NCBI GenBank assembly: GCA_041658605.1
Contig: JBAZZU010000011.1
Location: forward strand, 1 to 64,000
Length of the DNA: 64,000 nt
Reading direction: 5' to 3'
From: JBAZWE01 sp041658605
GTDB lineage: Bacteria; Actinomycetota; Thermoleophilia; BMS3ABIN01
In this document: piece after piece, positions 24,836-33,742 of the stretch
How positions within the stretch are numbered: the stretch's first letter is position 1
How the letters are laid out: each line of letters begins with the position of its first letter
Translations under genes and position numbers: made by a program
Notes under the pieces: model-generated
What the model was told of the DNA's origin: nothing
The model's input: the letters and a program-made list of their open reading frames with translations, nothing else
Databases searched by the model: none

Positions 24836-25594
24836 ATGAGCGACAGGACGCCGATCATCGCTGGCAACTGGAAGATGTACAAAACAAGCTCTGAAGCTCA
24901 AGCGTATGTCTCGGAATTCCTGGCGCTGGTGGATGGGGTGTCTGATGTTGAGATCGTTATCTGTCCGCCCTTCACATCGCTTGCCGATGTCGTCCGCATG
25001 ACACAGGGCAGCAACGTCCTGGTATCGGCCCAGAATATGCATTACGAAGACGAAGGCGCATTCACTGGGGAGATATCGGCATCGATGCTCACTGACTTGG
25101 GAATCACGGATGTAGTGCTCGGGCATTCGGAGCGGCGTGAATACTTTTGTGAAAATGACGCGGACCTGGCAAAAAAGATAACAAAGGCGCTGAGCGCCAA
25201 CCTGAGGCCGATATTGTGCGTCGGGGAAAGTGACGAGGATCGGGAAGCCGGCAGGACAGAAGAGAAGCTTAAGGGACAGCTGGTCAAAGGACTTGCCGAC
25301 GTCAGCGCAGACCAGCTTGCGGGAATGGTGGTTGCATACGAGCCCATCTGGGCCATCGGAACAGGAAAGACCGCGACTCCCCAGATAGCTCAGGATACGA
25401 TCCACTTCATCCGGGAGACCCTGGCGGCCGAATTTGACGCCGAGGCAGCCGCTCAGGTCAGGATTCTCTATGGCGGAAGTGTCAAGCCGGATAATATCGC
25501 TGAACTCATGAGCGAGGATGATATCGATGGCGCTCTTGTCGGAGGGGCCAGCCTCAAAGCATCAGATTTTGCGCAGCTAGTCAATTATAAGTAA
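24836..25594 (+). CDS. tpiA: Triosephosphate isomerase
   Basis: Interconverts DHAP and glyceraldehyde 3-phosphate. Motifs: IIAGNWKMYKT (substrate Lys/Asn), LGHSERREYF (catalytic His), VAYEPIWAIGTGKTA (catalytic Glu and loop 6) and ILYGGSVKPDNI with GALVGGASL. The length of 252 is normal. The ATG has TTGGAGGAT upstream. It is followed after 7 bases by gpmI: the common tpiA-gpmI-secG order. Confidence 0.97.
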   Translation: MSDRTPIIAGNWKMYKTSSEAQAYVSEFLALVDGVSDVEIVICPPFTSLADVVRMTQGSNVLVSAQNMHYEDEGAFTGEISASMLTDLGITDVVLGHSERREYFCENDADLAKKITKALSANLRPILCVGESDEDREAGRTEEKLKGQLVKGLADVSADQLAGMVVAYEPIWAIGTGKTATPQIAQDTIHFIRETLAAEFDAEAAAQVRILYGGSVKPDNIAELMSEDDIDGALVGGASLKASDFAQLVNYK

Positions 25595-25601
25595 GGCGAT
25601 A

Positions 25602-27137
25602 ATGCCATCCGAAGAACCGACCTTTGTTTGCCTGCTTGTGCTTGACGGCTGGGGTATAGCCCCGCCCGGCCCGGCAAACGCGGTCACGCTTGCAGACACA
25701 CCCAACCTCGACCGCCTGGCGGCGGATTATCCCCGAACAACCCTTAAAGCCTCCGGAGAGGCGGTCGGACTACCTCCGGGGCAGATGGGCAACTCTGAGG
25801 TCGGGCACCTCAATCTGGGGGCGGGCCGTGTCGTCTACCAGGATCTGACGAGGATCAACCTTGCCATCAAGGACGGATCTTTTTTCCGTAACACTGAGTT
25901 GCTTAAAGCTTTCGAGGTCGCCCGGGAAAAAGGCGGCTCCGTACACCTTCTGGGCCTTCTGTCAGACGGCGGAGTTCACAGTGATATAGCTCATATTGAA
26001 GCGCTCTTAGAAATGGCAAGGCAGCATAAGCAGCAGAGCCTGTACCTGCACCTTTTTCTTGACGGGCGCGATGTCTCTCCAAAAAGTGGTCTTGCATATG
26101 TAGCGGAAGTGGAGAAATTTCTCGCAAAGGCCGGCCTTGGTGAGATCGCAACCATATCCGGAAGGTTTTATGCAATGGATCGCGACAATCGCTGGGAGCG
26201 CATAAAACTCGCGTACGACGCAATGGCGCACGGCGCCGGCCCGCATAACAGCAATCCCATCAATGCCGTTGATGAGTCCTACAGGATTGATATCACTGAT
26301 GAGTTTGTCATTCCCACGGTCATAAGCGATAAGTCTGAAGCAAGGTTGCGCGACGAGGACAGCGTTATCTTCTTTAACTTCAGGCCTGATCGGGCGCGTG
26401 AGCTTACCAGGTCACTGTTAAGCCCTGATTTCTCCGATTTTGATCGGGGAGAGGATCCTCCACATCCATACTTGGTCACAATGACCGAATACGACATAAT
26501 GTTTGATGCGCCCATGGCGTTTCCGCCTGAGACGCTGAATAATGTCCTCGCGGCCGTCCTTTCCAGGGAAAACAAAACCCAGCTTCACATAGCCGAGACA
26601 GAAAAGTATGCCCATGTGACATTTTTTTTCAACGGCGGCGTGGAGCAGGCTTTCCCCGGCGAGACGAGAAAGCTGATTCCTTCACCGACTGAAGTTCCCA
26701 CCTACGACAAGAAACCTGAAATGAGCGCAAGGAAGGTAACGGATGAGCTCCTGGATCTTCTGGATCACCAGCATTTTGACTTCGTTGTAGTAAATCTTGC
26801 CAATTGTGACATGGTAGGTCATACGGGAATAATCAAAGCCGCCGTCGAGGCCGTAGAGGTTGTAGACGAGTGCGTGGGAAGTATAGTCGCCAAAGTTCAG
26901 AATAGGGGCGGCATATGTCTGATCACATCAGATCACGGCAATGCCGAGCGCATGCTGGATTCCAGCAATGGACCCGATACCGCGCATACATCAGAACTGG
27001 TTCCTCTTATCGTAACGGCTCCTGTCCGGCTGGCGTCGGGACGTGCCCTTGGTGATGTCGCGCCCACCGTATTAGATTTCCTCAATATCCCGGTTCCTGA
27101 TGACATGACCGGCCACTCCATAATTACGGGTCTATAG
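25602..27137 (+). CDS. gpmI: 2,3-bisphosphoglycerate-independent phosphoglycerate mutase
   Basis: The alkaline-phosphatase-superfamily enzyme interconverts 3- and 2-phosphoglycerate with Mn2+. The N-terminal LVLDGWG carries a metal-binding Asp, the phosphorylated serine lies in GQMGNSEVGHLNLGAGR, and LFLDGRDVSPKSG, FYAMDRDNRWERI, HFDFVVVNLANCDMVGHTG and ITSDHGNAE complete the active site. The length of 511 is normal. Transcribed with tpiA. Confidence 0.97.
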   Translation: MPSEEPTFVCLLVLDGWGIAPPGPANAVTLADTPNLDRLAADYPRTTLKASGEAVGLPPGQMGNSEVGHLNLGAGRVVYQDLTRINLAIKDGSFFRNTELLKAFEVAREKGGSVHLLGLLSDGGVHSDIAHIEALLEMARQHKQQSLYLHLFLDGRDVSPKSGLAYVAEVEKFLAKAGLGEIATISGRFYAMDRDNRWERIKLAYDAMAHGAGPHNSNPINAVDESYRIDITDEFVIPTVISDKSEARLRDEDSVIFFNFRPDRARELTRSLLSPDFSDFDRGEDPPHPYLVTMTEYDIMFDAPMAFPPETLNNVLAAVLSRENKTQLHIAETEKYAHVTFFFNGGVEQAFPGETRKLIPSPTEVPTYDKKPEMSARKVTDELLDLLDHQHFDFVVVNLANCDMVGHTGIIKAAVEAVEVVDECVGSIVAKVQNRGGICLITSDHGNAERMLDSSNGPDTAHTSELVPLIVTAPVRLASGRALGDVAPTVLDFLNIPVPDDMTGHSIITGL

Positions 27138-27233
27138 CCTTCGATCGTTTATGGCGGCTTGCGATGGGACCGCTGGACCGCTATCATCTTGAATGGTCAT
27201 CAACAATTTCCAATGAGGTAGAATCCTGTAATC

Positions 27234-27461
27234 ATGATAGTTGTAACTCTCGGCATACATTCAATACTGGCAGTCCTTCTCGTAGTGCTGATTCTTCTGC
27301 ACTCGGGCAAAGGTGGGGTATCCGGTATCTTCGGTGGCGGCATGAGCGAGACATTCAGCGGCACGAGCGTGATTGAAAAGAACCTCACTCGCGTGACCAT
27401 CGCAGTAGCAACCCTCTTTTTTATCACCACGGGGATTCTGGTTTTTGTTCTAAAAGCCTGA
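27234..27461 (+). CDS. secG: Preprotein translocase subunit SecG
   Basis: A 75-residue membrane protein with two transmembrane helices (about 1-22 and 51-73) around the conserved LLHSGKGGVSGIFGGGMSETFSGTSV segment, with the Gly-rich and Phe-Ser motifs of SecG. It stabilises SecYE during protein export. It follows gpmI after 97 bases with its own GAGGTAG-like ribosome-binding region. Confidence 0.93.
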   Translation: MIVVTLGIHSILAVLLVVLILLHSGKGGVSGIFGGGMSETFSGTSVIEKNLTRVTIAVATLFFITTGILVFVLKA

Positions 27462-27604
27462 CTATCTGGCAGGTCCAGGCAGGTCTTTCACAAACAGTTT
27501 CTTCTTAACACGTACGTCCTTCTGCTGAAATTCAGCATTAACCAGATTCTCCTGTCCGATAGCCCCACGCTTATCATTTCATCCCAAAATCCACAAAGAG
27601 CGCA

Positions 27605-27715
27605 TATAATGGCGCCTAGAGCAGCTGTTCAAGGCAAGGCTTATCACTACCGATGACGGAGCGAAGAACGAGTCGGGGCCTTGCTTTCATCGTCCCCGAA
27701 ATCAACGGAGGCCAA
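27605..27715 (+). promoter_or_regulatory. Promoter -10 and structured leader before aroE-pil
   Basis: The 254-base gap between secG and aroE holds a perfect TATAAT (27605-27610), without a clear -35. The predicted transcript would start near 27617. AAGGCAAGGC (27631-27640) can pair with GCCTTGCTTT (27678-27687) over ten positions, with one G-U pair, enclosing about 37 bases. The ribosome-binding site of aroE (GGAGG, 27707-27711) lies just downstream. No known riboswitch class was recognised. Confidence 0.35.
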
Positions 27716-28567
27716 GTGAAAATAACAGGCACAACAAAGTTGCTGGGCATTCTGGGTGACCCTGTATCCCACAGCCTGTCTCCACTGATGCATAATCGTG
27801 CGTGTGAGGAGTTGGGTCTGGATATCTGTTATGTGCCATTGAACGTCAAGGCAGATCAGCTTGCTATGGCCATCGACGGCCTCAGGGCGATGCGGTTTCT
27901 GGGCGCCAATATAACAATTCCACACAAGGTATCGGCGCTGGCCCTAATGGACAGACTGGCGGATAGCGCTAGAAACGTCGGAGCGGTAAATACAGTAGTT
28001 AACAAGAACGGATTGCTCACAGGCCATAACACCGATGGCGCCGGCTTCATCCGGTCTCTGGAGGATGCGACATCGATCGATTATGCTGCTACATCCGTTG
28101 TCCTGCTGGGAGCCGGCGGTGCTGCCAGGTCGATAGCCTTTGCGTTGGCAGAAAAAAAAGTATCCAGAATTGTGATCATCAACCGTACGCAGGAGCGCGC
28201 TGTTGAACTCAAAAGGTTGCTCGAACATGATTTTTCGTCATTGGAGATAGTTGTAAAGGGGACAGATGATGAATACGGAGATGATATTTCTGCTGGAAAA
28301 CTAGTGATAAACGCGACTTCAACGGGTCTGGAGGCCGACCTAAAGAGTGCACCGGTGTGGGTCGATAGATTAACGAAAGATCACGTTGTCTGCGACATAA
28401 TTTATAGGGCACAGGAAAAAAATCCACTCCTGGTCGCAGCGCGAGCCAAAGGGGCAACTACATTGGGCGGACTCGGCATGCTTCTTCATCAAGGAGTTAT
28501 TGCGTTCCATTTATGGACCGGAATAGAGCCGCCAGTCGATGTTATGAGGAATTCGATTGAATCCTAG
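27716..28567 (+). CDS. aroE: Shikimate dehydrogenase (NADP+)
   Basis: Reduces 3-dehydroshikimate in aromatic amino-acid synthesis. Motifs: LLGILGDPVSHSLSPLMHN (substrate site), GANITIPHKV (catalytic Lys), GAVNTVV, GHNTDGAGF, the nucleotide-binding VVLLGAGGAARSIAFAL and the INRTQERA NADP loop, and GLGMLLHQG near the end. The frame opens at 27653, but a GTG at 27716 has GGAGG upstream and gives the normal length (about 283), so it is preferred. Its end overlaps pilB by 11 bases, so it leads the pilus operon. Confidence 0.93.
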   Translation: MKITGTTKLLGILGDPVSHSLSPLMHNRACEELGLDICYVPLNVKADQLAMAIDGLRAMRFLGANITIPHKVSALALMDRLADSARNVGAVNTVVNKNGLLTGHNTDGAGFIRSLEDATSIDYAATSVVLLGAGGAARSIAFALAEKKVSRIVIINRTQERAVELKRLLEHDFSSLEIVVKGTDDEYGDDISAGKLVINATSTGLEADLKSAPVWVDRLTKDHVVCDIIYRAQEKNPLLVAARAKGATTLGGLGMLLHQGVIAFHLWTGIEPPVDVMRNSIES

Positions 28568-30272
28568 CGAACTTACATCCCGTACACCCCGCAAGAAATT
28601 ACAGCCTATCGGCGAGATACTCGTCGCCAAGGAACTAATTTCTCGCGAACAGCTTGACGAAGTCCTGGAAAAGCAGAAGGACTCGCCGAAGCGACTCGGT
28701 GAGATCCTCGTCGATGACGGCATCCTGACGCAGGAGCAGCTGAATATCGCCCTGGCGGAAAGACTTGGTGTCGAGAGCCTTGGTCTGGATGAATACAACA
28801 TCGATTCTCTGGCCGCGACAATGATACCGGAGAAGCTGGCCAGGCGTTATGGCGCCATACCGGTAAAGTTCGTGGATGAAAATACCCTGCTGGTTGCGAT
28901 GGTCGATCCCACAAACGTGTTTGCAATCGATGACCTGCGCATGATGACCGGCTATGACATCAAGCCGGCAATCGCATCGACGGAAGATGTTTTCAATCAG
29001 ATTTCAAAAATTCATCGGATGGGCGATTCTGCCAGTAGCCAGGTCGAAGAAGATGATGAGGACTTGCTTGGCGAAACCTCAGTAGACGCTGATATACGCG
29101 AGGTGGCCTCTGAAGCTCCGATCGTCAAACTGGTCAATGGCGTCATCAGCCAGGGCGTGGACGATGGGGCGAGTGACCTTCATTTCGAGCCTCAGGAGAA
29201 AGAACTGGCAATCCGTTTCAGGATTGACGGCGTGCTCCATGCTGTTATGTCGGTGCCAAAGCGCATGCAGTCGGCGGTGCTTTCGCGCCTCAAGGTCATG
29301 GCTGATATCGACATAGCCGAGAGGCGCATACCCCAGGATGGCCGCATAGGATTAATAGTTGGAGGCAAGCCCATCGATATACGTGTTGCCTCTATGCCAA
29401 CGGTTTATGGTGAGAAGATAGTTCTGCGAATTCTTGACAAGAGCAGTGTCATGCTCAATCTCTCCGATCTTGGTTTCGCCGAGAAGGCGTTGAAGCGTTA
29501 CGAACGATCGTACACGAAACCTTATGGAGCCATGCTGGTCACGGGCCCGACCGGTAGCGGCAAATCCACGACTCTTTATGCGACCCTGAACGTTCTCAAT
29601 TGCAAGGAGAAGAACATCATCACTGTTGAGGACCCTGTTGAATACAGGCTTGCGGGCATCAACCAGACACAGATCAATCCCAAGGCAGGCCTGACGTTTG
29701 CTTCCGGGCTCAGGGCGATCCTGCGCTCAGATCCGGATATCGTGATGGTTGGTGAGATCCGTGACAAAGAAACCGCACAGATAGCTATCGAGTCAGCGTT
29801 AACCGGGCATCTTGTATTGAGCACTTTGCACACAAATGACGCGCCGGGTGCTTTGACGCGTCTTACTGAGATGGGGATCGAGCCATTCCTGTCAGCATCA
29901 GCCATCGAGTGTGTTTTAGCGCAGAGACTGGCAAGGCGCCTCTGCTCAAACTGCAAGGAACCATATCATCCTACGGATGAAGCCCTGGCTCAGAACGGTT
30001 TCCCCCAGGAAGTCATAGGCAAAGACATCACACTGTATCGTTCCGCTGGTTGTCCCCGCTGTAACAACACGGGATATAAGGGAAGATTTGGAATTTATGA
30101 AGTCATGCTTGTGAGCGAAGCTATCGAGCGGTTAACGGTGGAGAGAAAAAGTGCCGATGAGATTTCGAGAGTAGCTCAGGCTGAAGGAATGGTTACTCTG
30201 CGTGAAGATGGCATAGATAAAGTCATTCAGGGCATAACATCGATAGAAGAGATAGCCAGGGTCATCATTTGA
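28557..30272 (+). CDS. pilB: Type IV pilus assembly ATPase PilB (GspE family)
   Basis: The extension motor of the type IV pilus. It has an N-terminal GspE/MshEN domain (LGEILVDDGILTQEQLNIALAERLG, then YGAIPVKF), Walker A GPTGSGKSTTLYATL, Asp box VEDPVEYRL, Walker B DIVMVGEIRDKETAQIA and the His box LSTLHTNDAPGALTRL. A tetracysteine zinc site follows (CSNCKEPYHP ... CPRCNNTGY). The length of 571 is normal. The start is a TTG inside the end of aroE; the next start in frame would remove conserved sequence. Confidence 0.96.
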   Translation: MNPSELTSRTPRKKLQPIGEILVAKELISREQLDEVLEKQKDSPKRLGEILVDDGILTQEQLNIALAERLGVESLGLDEYNIDSLAATMIPEKLARRYGAIPVKFVDENTLLVAMVDPTNVFAIDDLRMMTGYDIKPAIASTEDVFNQISKIHRMGDSASSQVEEDDEDLLGETSVDADIREVASEAPIVKLVNGVISQGVDDGASDLHFEPQEKELAIRFRIDGVLHAVMSVPKRMQSAVLSRLKVMADIDIAERRIPQDGRIGLIVGGKPIDIRVASMPTVYGEKIVLRILDKSSVMLNLSDLGFAEKALKRYERSYTKPYGAMLVTGPTGSGKSTTLYATLNVLNCKEKNIITVEDPVEYRLAGINQTQINPKAGLTFASGLRAILRSDPDIVMVGEIRDKETAQIAIESALTGHLVLSTLHTNDAPGALTRLTEMGIEPFLSASAIECVLAQRLARRLCSNCKEPYHPTDEALAQNGFPQEVIGKDITLYRSAGCPRCNNTGYKGRFGIYEVMLVSEAIERLTVERKSADEISRVAQAEGMVTLREDGIDKVIQGITSIEEIARVII

Positions 30273-30305
30273 TCCTTTAGGGCAATAGAAAGAGGGGGAA
30301 GCAGA

Positions 30306-31373
30306 ATGGACCTTGTCGATATACTTGTCGAAGTCCTCGAACGAAACGCCTCGGATCTTCATCTGGCGGTAGGTTCTCCGCCAGTAATCAGGATTTCAGG
30401 GAAACTTATCAGGCTGGATTATCCCCGCCTTACCAGCAATGACACCAGAGACCTGATTTACAGCATTCTCTCTCAGGATCAGCGGCAGAGGATAGAGAAT
30501 GAGTGGGAGATCGATTTTTCATATTCTGTTCCAGGCAGGGCGCGTTTTCGTGTTAATGCCTATTTTCAGCGGAACAGTCTAGGGGCCGCCTTCAGATTGA
30601 TACCGGCTCAGATAAAGAGTGTCAAAGAGCTAATGCTGCCCGAAGTAATCCACAAGATGGCTAACAAGCCAAGAGGTTTTGTTATTGTCACGGGTCCTAC
30701 GGGCAGCGGTAAGTCAACGACGCTTGCGGCGCTGATCCAGGAAATAAATGAAACCCGCGAAGAGCACATCATGACGATTGAAGATCCCATCGAGTTTCTG
30801 CATCGCCATATAAAGTCGGTAGTAAACCAGCGTGAAGTTGGAACAGATACAAAATCATTCAATCGGGCATTGAAATCAGTTTTACGCCAGGATCCGGATG
30901 TGATTCTGGTTGGTGAGATGAGAGACACCGAGACCATGCAAACTGCCTTGACGGCGGCTGAGACTGGTCACCTGGTGTTTGCCACCCTGCACACGCAGGA
31001 TGCTCCCCAGACCATCGACCGCATCATCGACGTCTTTCCGCCCCACCAGCAAAGCCAGATCCGGGTACAGCTGGCATCTACGCTGATGGGAGTCTGTACG
31101 CAGCAGCTTTTACCCACGATTGATGGTACCTCACGCGTGCCTGCCTGCGAGGTTCTTATACCGACGCCGGCTGTAAGGAATCTTATTAGAGAGGCCAAGA
31201 CGCATCAGATCTATTCGGTGATGCAGACTGGAGCCCAATTCGGGATGCAGACCATGGACAGTTCTCTCGCGGAACTGTTCAGGAGAAACAAGATCACCAA
31301 GGAAATGGCGATTCGCAGATCGAGTAATCCAGAAGAGCTGGAACGTCTGATGATGGGAAGACAGGTAGCATAA
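30306..31373 (+). CDS. pilT: Type IV pilus twitching motility ATPase PilT
   Basis: The retraction motor. Hallmarks: N-terminal NASDLHLAVGSPPVIRISG, Walker A GPTGSGKSTTLAALI, IMTIEDPIEFLH, Walker B VILVGEMRDTETMQTALTAAETGHLVFATLHTQDA and the PilT-specific AIRRSSNPEEL end. The length of 355 is normal. Ribosome-binding site AGAGGGGGA precedes the ATG. Co-transcribed with pilB and pilC. Confidence 0.96.
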   Translation: MDLVDILVEVLERNASDLHLAVGSPPVIRISGKLIRLDYPRLTSNDTRDLIYSILSQDQRQRIENEWEIDFSYSVPGRARFRVNAYFQRNSLGAAFRLIPAQIKSVKELMLPEVIHKMANKPRGFVIVTGPTGSGKSTTLAALIQEINETREEHIMTIEDPIEFLHRHIKSVVNQREVGTDTKSFNRALKSVLRQDPDVILVGEMRDTETMQTALTAAETGHLVFATLHTQDAPQTIDRIIDVFPPHQQSQIRVQLASTLMGVCTQQLLPTIDGTSRVPACEVLIPTPAVRNLIREAKTHQIYSVMQTGAQFGMQTMDSSLAELFRRNKITKEMAIRRSSNPEELERLMMGRQVA

Positions 31374-31412
31374 GGCCCCAATCAGGGAAGGGAAGAAGGC
31401 AGGTGTGGATCT

Positions 31413-32630
31413 ATGAATACTTTTGTATATAAAGTTCGCGATATTCGCGGTATAGCCAGCAAGGGAGAGCTTGAGGCAGACAGCAGGGCTGCGGTTGCCG
31501 CAGAGCTTCGCGGCAAGGGTTACACGGTAGTTGATATTAATGAAAAGAGCGCCGGCACCTCTTTCAGTTCGTTATTGAGCAGCTCACAGCGGATCAAGTC
31601 AAAGCATATAACAGTGTTTTCGCGCCAGTTTGCGACGATGATCAACTCCGGCCTCGCGCTTCTCCGCGCCCTGTATATCCTGGAAAACCAGACTCAGAAC
31701 ACCAAATTCAAAGCCGTTATATCAGAGGTTCGCAGTGATGTTGAGGGCGGCTCAGCACTTTCGGATTCGATGGAGAAGCACCCGAGAGTATTTAACCGTC
31801 TCTATGTAAGCATGGTGAGGGCGGGAGAGGTGGGCGGTATCCTGGACGAAACGCTCGAAAGAGTTGCAAATCAGCTGGAAGCCGAGGACAGTCTCAAGCG
31901 CATGGTTAAGTCGGCAATGGTTTATCCGCTGCTGATCGCCGTATTTGCCCTGCTTGTGATGATGGCGATGATGCTGTTTATCATTCCGATCTTTTCCAAG
32001 ATGTACGCCGACCTTGGAAGCCAGCTGCCGATGCTTACTCGTATTATGGTTAATATCAGTGACACCCTGAAAAGCGTCTGGGGCATCTTTATCTTTGCGG
32101 CTATTGTTGGTGCCATATACGGTTTGGGAAGGCTTAAAAGGACACCTCAGGGAACCGCTGCGTGGGATCGCGCCAAGTTGCATATCCCGATGGGTATTGG
32201 AGAAATCATTCGCAAGCTGGCAATGGCCAGATTCTCCAGAACTCTGAGCACACTTGTATCCAGTGGTGTTCCTATCCTGCAGGCTATTGAAATAACCGGT
32301 GATACGGCAGGCAACGTTGTCGTATCTGACGCGATGGTCTCTGTTAAGGCGGGTGTGAAGGAAGGCCGCCCGATGTCCGAATCCCTCGTAAAAGTCAACG
32401 TCTTTCCTCCGATGGTCACGCAGATGATCTCTGTTGGAGAAGAAACGGGAGCTGTAGATGTAATGCTCACAAAAATCGCTGATTTCTATGAGGACGAGGT
32501 TAACGCCTCCGTGAAGTCACTGACATCCATACTTGAGCCGATAATGATGATGGGTGTAGGCGGCCTGGTCGGCGTTATTGTAATTGCTCTCTATCTGCCG
32601 ATTTTCAACCTCATGTCCGTTGTCAAATAG
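31413..32630 (+). CDS. pilC: Type IV pilus inner-membrane platform protein PilC
   Basis: The membrane platform that couples PilB/PilT to pilin insertion. Two copies of the T2SSF domain are visible, each with the FSRQFATMINSGLALLRAL / FSRTLSTLVSSGVPILQAIEI motif and a MVRAGEVGG / MISVGEETG helix. There are three transmembrane segments (about 170-190, 220-240, 375-400). At 405 residues it is a normal PilC. Confidence 0.95.
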   Translation: MNTFVYKVRDIRGIASKGELEADSRAAVAAELRGKGYTVVDINEKSAGTSFSSLLSSSQRIKSKHITVFSRQFATMINSGLALLRALYILENQTQNTKFKAVISEVRSDVEGGSALSDSMEKHPRVFNRLYVSMVRAGEVGGILDETLERVANQLEAEDSLKRMVKSAMVYPLLIAVFALLVMMAMMLFIIPIFSKMYADLGSQLPMLTRIMVNISDTLKSVWGIFIFAAIVGAIYGLGRLKRTPQGTAAWDRAKLHIPMGIGEIIRKLAMARFSRTLSTLVSSGVPILQAIEITGDTAGNVVVSDAMVSVKAGVKEGRPMSESLVKVNVFPPMVTQMISVGEETGAVDVMLTKIADFYEDEVNASVKSLTSILEPIMMMGVGGLVGVIVIALYLPIFNLMSVVK

Positions 32631-32700
32631 TCGTGAGGAAGAAAAATAGTCGGCAGGATGTAGCTGACATTACAAATGCGCCGTGAGATTGGCAGATTAA

Positions 32701-33537
32701 ATGTCTGGCAAAATTGAGATTCAAACCGATGTTTGCGAAGGGAATGGCGTCATAACCGGCGCTGTCCTGGATTTTCCGCGCAATGAAAAGGCAGAGCGGA
32801 AAAACGAGTCGCTTACCGCGGAATATCAGGTCTCCCGAGACCAAGCAGTCCTGGAGAAGATAATTACTCGCAACCAGGGGCTTCTGCACGCTGTTCTGAG
32901 ACGCTTCAAATACTTCCCTGATCCATATGAGGATCTTCTGCAGGTTGCAAATCTTGGATTGATCAAGGCTGTGCAAAGATTTGACTGTAATCGTGGTGTC
33001 GGATTCTCCAGTTACGCAACTGCGCTTGTTGACGGCGAGGTTCGCCATTACCTCAGGGACAATGTTCTTATGCGTCAGCCGAGGTGGCTCAGGGCGGCAG
33101 AGAAACGTATCGAAGACGCCTCAATAGAGCTTAATCGTAAACTGAAGCGTCCCCCGACACTTAAGGAGCTTGCACTCGAGGTCAACATTTCCGAAGAGGG
33201 CATTCTGGAGATACTGAGAGTGGTAGCTTCGGTAGGACTCCATCCCGTTGATGATATGGACTCGCATGAGGGTGTTAATGCTCAACCGGACGCAAACGTG
33301 GTTCGTTCACTCCATTATGAGTCCTTTGTGCTGCCTATCGAAGACAAGATTGCGCTACAGGAAGCCCTGGATGCGCTGAGCTCACTTCATAAGAAGATCG
33401 TCTACCTCCTTTTTTACAAGGATCTGACACAAACGCAGGTCGCCAGGGAGCTGGGTCTCTCCCAGCGAAAGGTGTCCCGGGAATCAGCAAAGGCACTCGG
33501 GCGGCTCAAGACTGTCATGAACACGAAGATCTTTTAG
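32701..33537 (+). CDS. Group 3 sigma-70-family RNA polymerase sigma factor (SigB/F/G-like)
   Basis: A 278-residue sigma factor. Region 2 is clear (EDLLQVANLGLIKAVQRFDCNRG, GFSSYATALVDGEVRHYLRDN). Region 3 is LNRKLKRPPTLKELALEVNISEEGILEIL, and the region 4 helix-turn-helix is LTQTQVARELGLSQRKVSRESAKALGRLK. The order and length fit SigB/SigF/SigG or SigI-like stress/sporulation factors rather than ECF factors. It lies inside the pilus locus, between pilC and the pilin genes, so pilin-gene control is a plausible but unproven role. No anti-sigma gene is adjacent. Confidence 0.9.
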   Translation: MSGKIEIQTDVCEGNGVITGAVLDFPRNEKAERKNESLTAEYQVSRDQAVLEKIITRNQGLLHAVLRRFKYFPDPYEDLLQVANLGLIKAVQRFDCNRGVGFSSYATALVDGEVRHYLRDNVLMRQPRWLRAAEKRIEDASIELNRKLKRPPTLKELALEVNISEEGILEILRVVASVGLHPVDDMDSHEGVNAQPDANVVRSLHYESFVLPIEDKIALQEALDALSSLHKKIVYLLFYKDLTQTQVARELGLSQRKVSRESAKALGRLKTVMNTKIF

Positions 33538-33549
33538 AAAATGCTAAAG

Positions 33550-33575
33550 CTTTATTCGGCAGACGCCGAATAAAG
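33550..33575 (+). terminator. Hairpin after the sigma-factor gene
   Basis: CTTTATTCGGC (33550-33560), loop AGAC, GCCGAATAAAG (33565-33575): an 11-bp perfect stem directly after the stop codon, without a T tract. A second small hairpin (GCCCGTG TT CACGGC) followed by TTT lies at 33576-33593. Together they may separate the sigma transcript from the riboswitch transcript. Confidence 0.5.
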
Positions 33576-33645
33576 GCCCGTGTTCACGGCTTTACCCCGG
33601 CGGGAAGTGTCTAGGAAAAAAGCAGTTGGGTAGTATAGGGGTGAA

Positions 33646-33725
33646 GGTGAAAAAGGCAAACCACTCGTAAGGGTGGGGCGCAAAGCTACAGGACCAGGAA
33701 TACTTGGTCGGCTGGGCTGCCACCA
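33646..33725 (+). ncRNA. Cyclic di-GMP-I (GEMM-I) riboswitch aptamer
   Basis: The conserved GEMM-I elements appear in order: GGTG (33646-33649) pairing with CACC (33721-33724) as P1; GGCAAACC (33655-33662); a stem CCACTC/GGGTGG closed by a GTAA tetraloop (33667-33670, GNRA type); GCGCAAAGC (33678-33686); a second stem GACCA/TGGTC; and GGCTGGGCTGCC (33710-33721). It lies about 100 bases upstream of the first pilin gene and directly before an intrinsic terminator. A possible -10 (TAGTAT, 33631-33636) gives a start site at its 5' edge. Confidence 0.93.
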
Positions 33726-33742
33726 GAGGTTCAGGAAGATAT

